NCBI RefSeq assembly: GCF_031884435.1
Contig: NZ_CP134779.1
Coordinates: 744,001 to 808,000, forward strand
DNA from: Bosea sp. 685
Lineage (GTDB): Bacteria; Pseudomonadota; Alphaproteobacteria; Rhizobiales; Beijerinckiaceae
DNA: 64,000 nt
Direction: 5' to 3'
The notes beneath the pieces were generated by a model, which saw only the letters and a list, made by a program, of their open reading frames with translations, ran no database searches and was not told where the DNA came from. Made by a program: the position numbers and the translations under genes. Position 1 is the first letter of the stretch. Every line of letters begins with the position of its first letter. Below, in pieces: positions 25,379-33,927 of the stretch.

Positions 25379-26646
25379 GGCTGCTCTCCTTGTTCCATGC
25401 TCGCGAGCATCGGCAGCAACATGTCCTCGGGGCCGAGCTTGCCCGATTTGAGGCAGAAGGCGAGCGGCGTTTCCCCCTCCGACAGGGCCTGCGAGATGCC
25501 CGGGGCGCGGTAGGCGCCGGCGCGTAGTGAGCGGATCGCGAGGCGATCCAGTACGGCCCCCGAGGTCTCGCCGCCCGCGATCAGGAAGCGCCGCACGCCC
25601 TGTGCCCGCAGCGCCTGCGCCAATTTCGACAAGATCTCCTCGGCGAGCGAGGCGGCGCGACGCTGGCCAAGCCTGACTTGCACGGCCGCGACCGCGTCGG
25701 GTTCGGCGGACGTCGCGATCGCGACGGGGCCGTCGGCGAGGCGGGGCAGGGCCCAGGCGAGCGCCTCGGCCACTGTCGTATCGGCGTCACCGACGGCGGC
25801 GAGGTCGAGCCTCAGCACCGGGCGATCCTGGCCGAAGACTTCGAGCTGCCGCATGGTCTTCTCGGCGCAACTGCCGGCGAGCACGACGCCTGGCCCCGGG
25901 ATGGGCGGCAGGCGTGGCACGTCGACAGCGGGATGGACGAGCCCGCGCTCACGCCACAGCGCCGGATAATACGCGGCAATCGAGGAGTTGCCGGTCATCA
26001 GCGGCCAGTCCACTGTCAGCGCCGCCAGCGCCGCGAGATCGTCGGGCACCGCGGTGTCGGCGAGCGCGAAGCCGATGCCATCGGCAATCAGCTGTTCGCA
26101 ATGGCGGGTCATCGCCTCCAGCCCGGCGCGCACGATCTGCTGCGGAATCAATCCGACCGGTGTCGTCGTCTGCTGCTGCAGCACACGCACGAGGTTGGGA
26201 TCGGTCATCGGCGTCAGTGGATCGTGCCGTTTCGGCGATTCCGAGATCAGCCTGTCGTCGGCGAAGAGATGGCCCTGGAAGACGCGCCGCCCGGCTTCCG
26301 GGAAGGACGGGCAGAACGCAGCAAGCCGGCTGCCGGTCAGTTGGCGCAGCGCATCGGCGCAATTGCCGATATTGCCATGGGGCGTGGAATCGAAGGTCGC
26401 GCAGTATTTGAAGAAGAGCTGCCGCGCCCCGCGCTCGATCAGCCAGGCACCGACGCGGCTGATATCGGCCACTGCCAAAGCGGGCTCGGCGACGCGCGTG
26501 CGCCTTGCCACGACGATGGCCGGATCGCTCACGGTGTCGGGCAGTTCGGTGACGAAAGCGCAGGGCACGCCGCCGGCCCGGATCATCGCGGCCAATTCGA
26601 GACCGCCGGTCAGGTCGTCGGCGACCGCACCAAACACGAGACTCAT
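25375..26646 (-). CDS. otnK: Four-carbon acid sugar kinase, OtnK-like (DUF1537)
   Basis: A 423-residue kinase of the DUF1537 family. The N-terminal sugar-acid-binding domain starts VFGAVADDLTGG with D10 and D11, and the C-terminal nucleotide-binding domain carries the Gly-rich GGETSGAVLDRL. Family members phosphorylate 3-oxo-tetronate, threonate or related acids. It opens the operon with otnC and an SDR and is divergent from the split transketolase. An island motif lies 28 nt upstream of its start codon. Confidence 0.85.
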   Translation of the reverse strand: MSLVFGAVADDLTGGLELAAMIRAGGVPCAFVTELPDTVSDPAIVVARRTRVAEPALAVADISRVGAWLIERGARQLFFKYCATFDSTPHGNIGNCADALRQLTGSRLAAFCPSFPEAGRRVFQGHLFADDRLISESPKRHDPLTPMTDPNLVRVLQQQTTTPVGLIPQQIVRAGLEAMTRHCEQLIADGIGFALADTAVPDDLAALAALTVDWPLMTGNSSIAAYYPALWRERGLVHPAVDVPRLPPIPGPGVVLAGSCAEKTMRQLEVFGQDRPVLRLDLAAVGDADTTVAEALAWALPRLADGPVAIATSAEPDAVAAVQVRLGQRRAASLAEEILSKLAQALRAQGVRRFLIAGGETSGAVLDRLAIRSLRAGAYRAPGISQALSEGETPLAFCLKSGKLGPEDMLLPMLASMEQGEQP

Positions 26647-26673
26647 CGCCGTTCTCTCCCTAGACGGAATTCG

Positions 26674-26689
26674 AATATATCATATACTC
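26674..26689. promoter_or_regulatory. Island motif copy 2, divergent otnK/transketolase promoter region
   Basis: AATATATCATATACTC, with TATAT-C-ATATA as a perfect interrupted palindrome (26676-26686). It sits between otnK and the transketolase genes and can serve both directions. Confidence 0.55.
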
Positions 26690-26714
26690 GCTGCGGTCTA
26701 TGGGCTGCACAAGC

Positions 26715-26776
26715 CCTGACTGGGCAAGTTCCTGACTGGGCAAGTCCTTGACTGAGCAAGTTCCTGACTGGGAGAG
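26715..26776. repeat. 16-nt tandem repeat upstream of the transketolase gene
   Basis: Units CCTGACTGGGCAAGTT, CCTGACTGGGCAAGTC and CTTGACTGAGCAAGTT follow each other without spacers (26715-26762), then a partial fourth unit CCTGACTGGGAGAG. The array lies between the island motif and the start codon of the transketolase N half, inside the likely 5' leader. Slippage could change its copy number. Confidence 0.85.
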
Positions 26777-26801
26777 ACGAGATGCGTCAGGCGAAGACAC
26801 A

Positions 26802-27665
26802 ATGAGCGGCGGTGCCGAGCGGCAGCCGGCGCTGCGCATCCGCGATCCCCAGGAACTCGCCGAGATCGCCTTGCAGCTGCGACGCAAGGTGATCGAGCTC
26901 GTCGCGCCGACCGGGCAGGGCTATGTCCAGCAGGGTCTCGGCGCGGCCGATCTGTTCGCGGTGCTCTATTTCGCCGAATTGCGGCTGGATCCCGCCGATC
27001 CCGACTGGCTGGCGCGCGACCGGCTCCTGCTCTCGACGGCGCACAACACGGCGATCTTCTATGCGACGCTGGCGCAGCGCGGGCTCGTGCCGGCCGCTGA
27101 CATCGGTGCTTATTGCAAGGACGGCTCGCCCTTCGAGGTGAATGCGTCGGAGCGGGTCGGGACCGTCGTCGAGGCGACATGCGGCTCGCTGGGGCAGGGC
27201 CTGTCGGTGGCCATCGGCATGGCGCTGGCGGCCCGTCGGCGCGGCGATGCCAGCCGCGTCTATGTCATCCTGGGCGATGGCGAGCTTCAGGAAGGACAGG
27301 TCTGGGAGGCGGCCCTGCTCGCCGGCAGCCTCGGCCTCGACAATCTCTGCCTGCTCATCGACGACAACCGCATGCAGGTCGAAGGCCATGTCGACGGCGT
27401 GGTCAAGCTCGAACCGATCGCCGGCAAGTTTGCGAGCTTCGGCTGGGCGCAGGAGGTGGTGGACGGCCACGATATTCCTGCCCTGCTCGGGGCGCTCGAC
27501 CGGGCCCGCGCGACGCCCGCCCGTCCGACCTGCCTCGTCGTGCGCACCCTGCCGGGCAAGGGCGTACCGATGCTCGAAGGCATTTTGGCGCATAATCTGA
27601 AGCTGCCCGCCGATGTCGCCACTGCTGCGATGGCGGCTTTGTCCAACTTAAGGGACGTGCCATGA
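26802..27665 (+). CDS. Split transketolase, N-terminal subunit
   Basis: A 287-residue thiamine diphosphate-binding half. The motif GDGELQEGQVWEA with DDN about 25 residues later is the ThDP/magnesium signature, and STAHNTA and GSLGQGLSVA are typical of transketolase N domains. The start MSGGAERQPALRI is chosen because the codons before it fall in the tandem repeat. It overlaps the C-half gene by 4 nt. Split transketolases occur in sugar catabolic clusters such as those for apulose phosphate; the substrate here is unknown but probably uses OtnC-derived triose phosphate or a related ketose. Confidence 0.9.
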   Translation: MSGGAERQPALRIRDPQELAEIALQLRRKVIELVAPTGQGYVQQGLGAADLFAVLYFAELRLDPADPDWLARDRLLLSTAHNTAIFYATLAQRGLVPAADIGAYCKDGSPFEVNASERVGTVVEATCGSLGQGLSVAIGMALAARRRGDASRVYVILGDGELQEGQVWEAALLAGSLGLDNLCLLIDDNRMQVEGHVDGVVKLEPIAGKFASFGWAQEVVDGHDIPALLGALDRARATPARPTCLVVRTLPGKGVPMLEGILAHNLKLPADVATAAMAALSNLRDVP

Positions 27666-28659
27666 CATCCATGACCCCAGACACACTGACGGTCCAGGAT
27701 TTCAACCAGCGCGGCGCGGCGGCCGCACCCAGCCGCAAGTTCTATGGCGAAACGCTGCTCGAGCTGGCGCGGCAGGACCCGAGAATCGTCTGCCTGACTG
27801 CCGACCTTACGCTGCCGACCGAGACGGATCTGTTCCGCGACGCGCTGCCGGAGCGCTTCCTGCAGGTCGGCATCGCCGAGGCCAACATGATCGGCATCGC
27901 CGGGGGCATGGCGCGCAGCGGCGAGATCCCCTTCGTGCATTCCTTCTGCGTCTTCGCCACGCGCCGCTGCTACGACCAGATCGCCATGCAGGTCGCCTAT
28001 CCCAGGCTGAACGTAAAGATCGTTGGCGTCATCCCGGGGCTGACCACATTGCTGGGCGTCTCTCACCAGGCGATCGACGACATCGCGCTGATGCGGTCGC
28101 TGCCGAACATGACCGTGATCGAGCCGAGCAGCCCCGCCGCGGTTCCCGCCGCCGTCCGGGCCGCCGCTGCCCATGACGGCCCGGTCTATCTCCGGCTGAA
28201 GCGCGCGGACGGCACCGAGACTGCGCTTGGCCCCGACGAGTGGTCGCTTCCGATCGGCGTGGCCCGCATGCTGCGCCAGCCGGGGAGGGGCTGCTCCTCG
28301 CCTGCGGCATGATGGTCGAGCAGGCGCTGCGGGCGGCCGATCTCCTGGCCGCGGAGGGCATCGCGGTCGGCGTCGTCGACGTGCCGACCCTGAAGCCGCT
28401 CGACCCGCGCATCGCGACGATGGCCCAGGGCATGCGGGCGGTCGTGACCTGCGAGAACCATTCGATCATCGGCGGCCTGGGCAGCGCGGTTGCCGAGCAG
28501 CTCATGGAGGCGGGCGTCCGCACGGGCTTTGGCCGCATCGGCGTGCGCGACGTCTTCGCCGAGGGCGGCACGACGCCCTATCTGTTCGCGCGCTATGGGC
28601 TGGACGCCGAGGCGATCGCGCAGGCCTATCGCGAGGCGCGCGGGCGCGGCTCGGTCTGA
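27662..28659 (+). pseudogene. Split transketolase, C-terminal subunit, frameshifted
   Basis: Pyrimidine-binding and C-terminal transketolase domains, expected length 332 residues. The first frame runs through FYGETLLELARQDPRI, VGIAEANMIGIAGGMA and YDQIAMQVAY to about residue 205 (GVARMLRQPG). The protein then continues in another frame with EGLLLACGMMVEQAL through CENHSIIGGLGSAVAEQL. The break falls at CCGGGGAGGGG (28281-28290); one extra G would repair it. Everything else is intact, so this is a recent lesion or a sequencing error. The 3' end overlaps the convergent GntR gene by 34 nt. Confidence 0.83.
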
Positions 28660-29384
28660 GGGCCGGCCTCGCGGGCGAGATTGCGGGTATCGCCGCCCGA
28701 TTCCAGCAGCTTGACCAGTTTCTCGCCGCCCTGGATCATGTCGGTCTGCACGGCGTCGCGCACGCCCGCTCCGTCGCGGTCGCGCAGGCGCTCGAGGATG
28801 CGTAAGTGCTCGTGCGGCCCCGGATAGGTCGGCCGCGCATGAGGATAATGATAGTTCAGCAGCGGGCCGTTGCGCATCCAGATGTCGTCGAGGAGCGCGA
28901 GCAGCTCCGGCATGTCGGCGGCTTCATAGAGCCGGTGATGGAAGCGCCAGTTCGCGCGCACGGCGTCCGACCAGCGTCCCTCGTTCTCGGCTGCCGCGAG
29001 TTCGGCGTGCAGGGCGGTCATCTGGGCGATGCCCTCGTCGTCGATCCGGGCGGTCGCGCGTTCGGCCGCCAGCCCCTCGAGGAACAGCCTGATCGTCCTC
29101 AGCTCCAGATACTGGGCGAGCGACATATGGGCGACGATGATCGAGCGACCGTCGATCAGTTCGAGCGCGCGCGCCCGCACCAACTGCATCAACGCCTCGC
29201 GGATCGGCGTCTCGGAGACGTGCATCGAGGCTGCGAGTTCGCGGATCTTGAAGCGGTGGCCCGGCCAGAACCGGCCCTCCATCAAAGCGAGGCGCAGATT
29301 GTTGTAGACGATGCGCGTCAGGCTATCGCGCGCGACCGGTCCTATCGCGCCACCCTGCAGGAAGTTGTCGTCGGCGCTCGCCAC
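28626..29384 (-). CDS. GntR-family regulator, FadR/FCD type
   Basis: A 252-residue regulator. The winged helix is at about 18-85, with IRELAASMHVSETPIREALMQL in part (VSETPIREALMQL). The FCD ligand domain follows, with metal-binding histidines likely in RFHHRLYEAA and EHLRIL. It lies between the split transketolase and the polyamine-type importer in the centre of the island, and an AT-rich palindromic motif occurs at four promoters around it. It is the best candidate for the regulator of the whole island; the sugar-acid or amide effector is unknown. Confidence 0.88.
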   Translation of the reverse strand: MASADDNFLQGGAIGPVARDSLTRIVYNNLRLALMEGRFWPGHRFKIRELAASMHVSETPIREALMQLVRARALELIDGRSIIVAHMSLAQYLELRTIRLFLEGLAAERATARIDDEGIAQMTALHAELAAAENEGRWSDAVRANWRFHHRLYEAADMPELLALLDDIWMRNGPLLNYHYPHARPTYPGPHEHLRILERLRDRDGAGVRDAVQTDMIQGGEKLVKLLESGGDTRNLAREAGPQTEPRPRASR

Positions 29385-29524
29385 TTTTGTCCCGTCTCCC
29401 GTCGCTTTCGCCGATCCTTGCAGCCTTAGAGCAAATCGGCGCGGTTCGAAATGCGCAAAACGAGGCAGAGAAGGGCTTCATCGCCGACCCCGCCCTTGTG
29501 GTCTGAAACCTGCTTGCCAAGATG

Positions 29525-29540
29525 GATATATCAAATATTC
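29525..29540. promoter_or_regulatory. Island motif copy 3, before the polyamine-type importer
   Basis: GATATATCAAATATTC, identical to copy 1 except at two positions. TTGCCA (29514-29519) and TATTCT (29536-29541) could form a promoter whose -10 overlaps the motif. It lies 22 nt before the ATPase start codon. Confidence 0.5.
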
Positions 29541-29562
29541 TGTGTGGCGATAAGGGGAACGC

Positions 29563-30669
29563 ATGGTGCAGCCGGTCGAGCTATCCAGCCGATCCGTGGG
29601 GATCGGGATCCGCGGAATCGTCAAGCGATTCGGAGCGGTGACGGCTGTCGATGGGGTCTCGCTTGCGGTCGAGCCGGGCGAATTCCTGGCGCTGCTGGGC
29701 CCGTCCGGCTCCGGCAAGACAACCATCCTGATGGCGATCGCCGGCTTCGAATATCCTGACGAGGGCCAGATCCTGGTCGGTGGCGAGGACGTGACCTGGA
29801 CGCCGCCCTATCAGCGCAATCTCGGCATGGTCTTCCAGAAATACACCCTGTTTCCGCATATGAGCGTGCTGGAGAACATCGCCTTCCCGCTCAAGATGCG
29901 CGGCGTCGGCCGGGCCGAGCGCGAGGAGCGGGCGCGGACCGCGCTCGCCACCGTCCGGCTTGACGGCTTCGGCGAGCGCAAGCCGTCCCAGCTTTCGGGC
30001 GGCCAGCAGCAGCGCGTCGCGATCGCCCGCGCTATCGTCTACAAGCCGCGCGTGCTGCTGATGGACGAGCCGCTCTCGGCGCTCGACAAGAACCTCCGCG
30101 AGGAGATGCAGATCGAGACCAAGCAATTGCAGCGCGAGATCGGCGTCACCGTCGTCTTCGTGACGCATGACCAGACCGAGGCCCTGACCATGGCCGATCG
30201 CGTCGCGGTGCTCGATCATGGCCGATTGCAGCAGATCGGCACGCCCCACAATCTCTATGAGGCGCCAAAGAGCGCCTTCGTCGCCGGCTTCATCGGCGAG
30301 ACCAATTTCTGGCAGGGCGTGGCGCGTGGTGCGGCAGCGGCGGGCGGCTCCGTGTCGGTCGAACTGACCGAGGGCGCCGTGGTCGAGGCGACAGCCGTCG
30401 ATGCCGTAACTGAGCGGGCAAAACTCCGCGTTGCGATCCGGCCGGAACGCCTGAGCCTGACGGCACCCGAGCAGGGGCTGCTCACGGCGCGCGTGCAGCA
30501 GGAAATCTACGCCGGCAACGCGACGACGCTGCTCCTGAGCACGCCGAACGGGCAGAGCCTGAAGCTACGCCTGCCGGCCGGCAGCGCAATGCCGAGCCCG
30601 GCGATCGGCGACCTCGTCGGCCTGCGCTGGGCGCCGCAGGACGCGCGCGCTTTTGGGGCCGCCGCATGA
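29563..30669 (+). CDS. ABC importer ATPase, PotA-like
   Basis: A 368-residue ATPase of the polyamine/iron/thiamine importer group. Walker A GPSGSGKT is at 46-53, the signature LSGGQQQR at 144-151, Walker B VLLMDEP at 164-170, and a TOBE regulatory domain occupies about 290-365. AAGGGGA precedes the ATG. It is the first gene of an operon with two permeases, a binding protein and both dimethylformamidase-like subunits. It overlaps the next permease by 4 nt. Ligand is not predictable beyond a small, probably cationic or amide compound. Confidence 0.93.
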   Translation: MVQPVELSSRSVGIGIRGIVKRFGAVTAVDGVSLAVEPGEFLALLGPSGSGKTTILMAIAGFEYPDEGQILVGGEDVTWTPPYQRNLGMVFQKYTLFPHMSVLENIAFPLKMRGVGRAEREERARTALATVRLDGFGERKPSQLSGGQQQRVAIARAIVYKPRVLLMDEPLSALDKNLREEMQIETKQLQREIGVTVVFVTHDQTEALTMADRVAVLDHGRLQQIGTPHNLYEAPKSAFVAGFIGETNFWQGVARGAAAAGGSVSVELTEGAVVEATAVDAVTERAKLRVAIRPERLSLTAPEQGLLTARVQQEIYAGNATTLLLSTPNGQSLKLRLPAGSAMPSPAIGDLVGLRWAPQDARAFGAAA

Positions 30670-31535
30670 GCGCGCGGCCGCATCGCTGGCTTCTCGGCGG
30701 GCGCCATTACAGCCGTGTCGCCAGCCTCGCGCTGGCGGCACCGTTCCTCGTTCTCGCCTTCGTGACCTTCCTGCTGCCGCTAGGCTCGCTGCTGCATGAG
30801 AGCCTGTTCCTGCCGACGCCGACGCTGGCGCATTACGAGCGCGCGCTCACGGCGCCGGTCTATCTGCGCGTCATGCTGCGCACCCTGCGCATCGCGGCGA
30901 TCGTGACCGTGCTGGCGTTGCTGCTGGCCTGGCCGCTGGCCGTGGTGATGGCGCGCAGCACCGGGCTCAAGCTCGCGATCCTCGTCGCTTCGGTTCTGCT
31001 GCCGCTCTGGACCTCGGTGCTGGTGCGCACCTATGCCTGGATGGTGCTGCTGCAGAAGAACGGCGTCATCAACCAGATGCTGATGGCTTCGGGCCTGGTC
31101 GATGAGCCGCTCAAGCTGCTCTACACCGAGACGGCGGTGGTGATCGCGATGAGCCATGTCCTGCTGCCCTTCATGGTGCTGCCGATCTATTCCGCGCTGC
31201 GCGGCATCCCCGACGATTACAGCCGGGCGGCGCAGATGCTCGGCGCCTCGGAATGGGCGACGTTCAGGGAGGTGATCTTCCCGCTCTCCCTGCCGGGGGT
31301 GACCTCGGGCTGCCTGATGGTTTTCCTGCTGGCGCTTGGCTTCTTCGTCACCCCTGCGCTGATCGGCGGGCCGCAGCAGATGATGATCGCGACGCTGGTC
31401 TCCCAGCAGGTCCGCGAGATGCTCGACTGGTCCTTCGCCGGCGCGCTGGTCGGCGTGATGCTCGCCTTCGTGCTGCTGCTCGCGTTGATCTTCAAGCGCG
31501 CCGTGCGGCTCGACCGTTTCGTGGGGTCGGCATGA
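30666..31535 (+). CDS. ABC importer permease, PotB-like
   Basis: A 289-residue inner-membrane permease with six predicted helices, the first at about 18-43. The EAA-type loop that contacts the ATPase reads YSRAAQMLGASEWATFREVIFPLSLPG in part (AAQMLGASEWATF). The start overlaps the ATPase stop and its stop overlaps the second permease start (ATGA), so the operon is translationally coupled. Confidence 0.92.
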   Translation: MSARPHRWLLGGRHYSRVASLALAAPFLVLAFVTFLLPLGSLLHESLFLPTPTLAHYERALTAPVYLRVMLRTLRIAAIVTVLALLLAWPLAVVMARSTGLKLAILVASVLLPLWTSVLVRTYAWMVLLQKNGVINQMLMASGLVDEPLKLLYTETAVVIAMSHVLLPFMVLPIYSALRGIPDDYSRAAQMLGASEWATFREVIFPLSLPGVTSGCLMVFLLALGFFVTPALIGGPQQMMIATLVSQQVREMLDWSFAGALVGVMLAFVLLLALIFKRAVRLDRFVGSA

Positions 31536-32362
31536 GCGCGCCCCGACGGACCGGCTCTCCGCGCCATGCAGGCCGCGCCATGCTCGGTGCGGCGGCCTAT
31601 GCCGTCACGATCTTCCTGCTGCTGCCGACGCTCGTGATCGCACCGATGTCGGTGGGCCCCGAGCGCTATCTGCGCTTTCCGCCGAACGGTTTTTCGCTGC
31701 GCTGGTATGCCGAGTATTTCGCCGATCCCGACTGGGTGAACGCGACGCTGTTCAGCCTGGAAGCCGGCGTCATCGCGACGCTGGCAGCGACCGTGATCGG
31801 CACGATGCTGGCGCTGGCGCTCGTCCGCGGCCGCCTGCCCGGCAAGGGGCTGATCGAACTGCTGGTGATCGGGCCCGTCATCGTGCCGCATATCGCTCTG
31901 GCCGTGGCGATGTTCCTCGTCTTCGAGCAGCTGCGCCTGACCGGCACGCTGCTCGGTTTCGCCATGGCGCACACCATCCTGGCGCTGCCCTTCGTCGTCT
32001 TCACCGTGCTGGCGGCGCTTTACCGATTCGACGCCGATCTGGAGCGCGCTGCTGTGTCGTGCGGAGCAAGTCCGCTGCGCACCTTCCGCCATGTCACGCT
32101 GCCGTTGATCGCGCCGGGCGTCGTGTCGGCGGCACTGTTTGCCTTCATCATCTCCTTCGACGAGGCGGTGGTGTCGTTCTTCATTTCGAACCTCGACCGC
32201 AAGACGCTGCCGCGCAAGATGTTCGAGGACATCGACTACAACATCTCGCCGACGCTGGCGGCGGTCGCGACCATGCTGACGCTCCTGACCGTCGCCGCGC
32301 TGGTTGGCAGCCACTTCGTCAAAAGCCGCCTCGACCGGCGCACGCGATCGGCCGAGCCATGA
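31532..32362 (+). CDS. ABC importer permease, PotC-like
   Basis: A 276-residue permease. The start MSAPRRTGSPRHAGRAML overlaps the previous stop by 4 nt. Six helices are apparent and the EAA loop reads ERAAVSCGASPLRTFRHVTLPL. The segment SFDEAVVSFFIS is a PotC-type feature. It is followed after 46 nt by the binding-protein gene. Together with the PotA- and PotB-like proteins it forms a complete membrane complex. Confidence 0.92.
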   Translation: MSAPRRTGSPRHAGRAMLGAAAYAVTIFLLLPTLVIAPMSVGPERYLRFPPNGFSLRWYAEYFADPDWVNATLFSLEAGVIATLAATVIGTMLALALVRGRLPGKGLIELLVIGPVIVPHIALAVAMFLVFEQLRLTGTLLGFAMAHTILALPFVVFTVLAALYRFDADLERAAVSCGASPLRTFRHVTLPLIAPGVVSAALFAFIISFDEAVVSFFISNLDRKTLPRKMFEDIDYNISPTLAAVATMLTLLTVAALVGSHFVKSRLDRRTRSAEP

Positions 32363-32408
32363 CAGCCGTCTCATTGGTCCAAACACAACAGAAGGGGAGC
32401 ATCGCGCT

Positions 32409-33515
32409 ATGAGCATCGACAGCAAGACTTCGACGACGACACGACGCCAAGCGACCAGACGCCAAGCAACTCGGCGCGACGTGCTCGCGGGAGCCCTGGC
32501 GGCGACGAGCTTCGCGATTGGCGGCCGCGCCCTGGCCCAGTCGAAGGAGGTCATCATCGCCACGACCGGCGGCCTGATGGAGCGCAGCCTGCAGGAGCAT
32601 TTCTACAAGCGCTTCGAGGCCGAGACCGGCATCAAAGTGCGCTCGGTGCCGATCGAACTCCCCGACCAGTGGGCCCGGGCCCGCGCCGGGCAGCGCAGCG
32701 GCAACATTCCCTTCGACGTCGTCACGGCGACGCCGCCGGACCTGATCCAGCATGCCGATCTGATCGAGCCGATCGACTGCGCCGGCCTGCCGGGCATCGT
32801 GGCCCATGCGCTGCCCAATGGCTGTTTTCCGCGCGGCATCATCCGGACGGCCGGCGGCATGGCGCTGACCTGGAGCAAGAAGGCGTTCCCCAATGGCGGG
32901 CCGCAATCCTGGACCGATTTCTTCGACGTCGCGAAGTTCCCCGGGCCGCGCTCGCTGCCCGATACGGGCGACCGCGAATGGTGGGTGCCGCTGGCAGCAT
33001 TGCTGGCCGACGAAGTTGCGCCCGACAAGGCGTTCCCCATGGATGTCGACCGCGCCTACAGGAAGCTCGACGCGCTCAAGCCCCATATCGCGGCCTGGTG
33101 GAAGAGCGGCGACAACGCGATGCAGATCATGCGCGGCGGCGATGCCGTGATGATGATGGTCTATTCGAGCCGCTCGGTCCCGCTCGCCAAGAGCGGCGAG
33201 TTCGACTTCACCTGGAACCAGGCCATCCGCGACGTCGGCAACTGGGCCGTGCTCAAGGGCAGCCCCAATGTCCAGAACGGCGTAAAATTCCTCGACTTCT
33301 TCGTGCAGGACGGCAAGGAGCATGTTGCTTTCAGCGAGAAGGTCTCGTTCGATTCCAACAACCGCGAGGCGCCTGGTCTCGTGCCGCCGGAGGAACGGCG
33401 GTTCCGGCCGTCATGGCCCGATAACTGGTCGAAACTCGTCATCGCCGATTACGACTGGATCGCCGCCAACCGCAACGCCCTGCGCGAGCGCTGGGTCACC
33501 TGGCTGACGAAGTAA
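32409..33515 (+). CDS. ABC importer binding protein, PotD-like (family 1)
   Basis: A 368-residue periplasmic binding protein. The N terminus has an Arg-rich region with TRRDVLAG followed by a hydrophobic stretch and ALAQ, resembling a Tat or unusual Sec signal. The direct repeat RRQAT RRQAT in the n-region is odd. Mature features include SKEVIIATTGGLMERSLQ and KVRSVPIELPDQWA, typical of spermidine/putrescine and related binding proteins. It completes the importer and precedes the amidase subunits by 70 nt with a strong hairpin between. Confidence 0.88.
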   Translation: MSIDSKTSTTTRRQATRRQATRRDVLAGALAATSFAIGGRALAQSKEVIIATTGGLMERSLQEHFYKRFEAETGIKVRSVPIELPDQWARARAGQRSGNIPFDVVTATPPDLIQHADLIEPIDCAGLPGIVAHALPNGCFPRGIIRTAGGMALTWSKKAFPNGGPQSWTDFFDVAKFPGPRSLPDTGDREWWVPLAALLADEVAPDKAFPMDVDRAYRKLDALKPHIAAWWKSGDNAMQIMRGGDAVMMMVYSSRSVPLAKSGEFDFTWNQAIRDVGNWAVLKGSPNVQNGVKFLDFFVQDGKEHVAFSEKVSFDSNNREAPGLVPPEERRFRPSWPDNWSKLVIADYDWIAANRNALRERWVTWLTK

Positions 33516-33531
33516 GCCCGATCGCCATCCT

Positions 33532-33557
33532 GCCGGCGCCGCCCGAGCGGCGCCGGC
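33532..33557 (+). terminator. Strong intra-operon hairpin after the binding-protein gene
   Basis: Perfect 11-bp arms GCCGGCGCCGC (33532-33542) and GCGGCGCCGGC (33547-33557) with a CCGA loop, 16 nt after the stop codon. No T run follows, so it is more likely an mRNA-stabilising or attenuating hairpin that keeps binding-protein levels high than a full terminator. Confidence 0.55.
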
Positions 33558-33585
33558 TATCCCGTTCGGCAGGAATGAAGCCCGC

Positions 33586-33912
33586 ATGCTCGTCAATTAT
33601 CCCGAGGCCGCGCATTGGCAGGTCGATCCGTCCCGGCAGGATCTGGTCGACGAGATGCGCGCCCGCCCGCGCGGCCCCCACAGCCATGACCTGCAGCGGC
33701 TGCTGCACCGCATGCGCTGGACCGGCGTCGGCAAGCGCCACGTCCTGATCACGCTCGATCCCGGGCGGCGCTGGATGCTGGCCCGCCTGCCGGGGCAGCG
33801 TGGCGCTCCGGTCGAGACCTTCCCCAACCGCGTGTTCACGAGCCTCATCGAGGCCGAATGGGCCGTCTTCGCCATGCGCTGGGAAGCGCTGACGGGACAG
33901 AAGCTCGACTGA
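33586..33912 (+). CDS. dmfA1: N,N-dimethylformamidase-like small (alpha) subunit
   Basis: A 108-residue soluble protein. On its own it is hard to place, but the spacing of LQRLLHRMRWTGVGKRHVLITL, RRWMLARLPGQRG and EAEWAVFAMRWEAL follows the light subunit of N,N-dimethylformamidase as I remember it (HPSPYLQRVHNYFRM... in Paracoccus). It is 15 nt upstream of the large-subunit gene, the expected arrangement. In the characterised enzyme small and large subunits form a heterotetramer or larger complex. It is somewhat shorter than the 132-residue Paracoccus subunit. Confidence 0.7.
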   Translation: MLVNYPEAAHWQVDPSRQDLVDEMRARPRGPHSHDLQRLLHRMRWTGVGKRHVLITLDPGRRWMLARLPGQRGAPVETFPNRVFTSLIEAEWAVFAMRWEALTGQKLD

Positions 33913-33927
33913 AGGACTGCCTGCATC

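Noticed and set aside
26715..26776. Possible CRISPR array
   Set aside because: Units are only 16 nt and directly abut each other with no spacers; no cas genes nearby.
28240..28659. Independent 139-codon gene in the transketolase C region
   Set aside because: Its first 14 codons are unlike protein and the rest is the natural continuation of the transketolase C half after a one-base shift.
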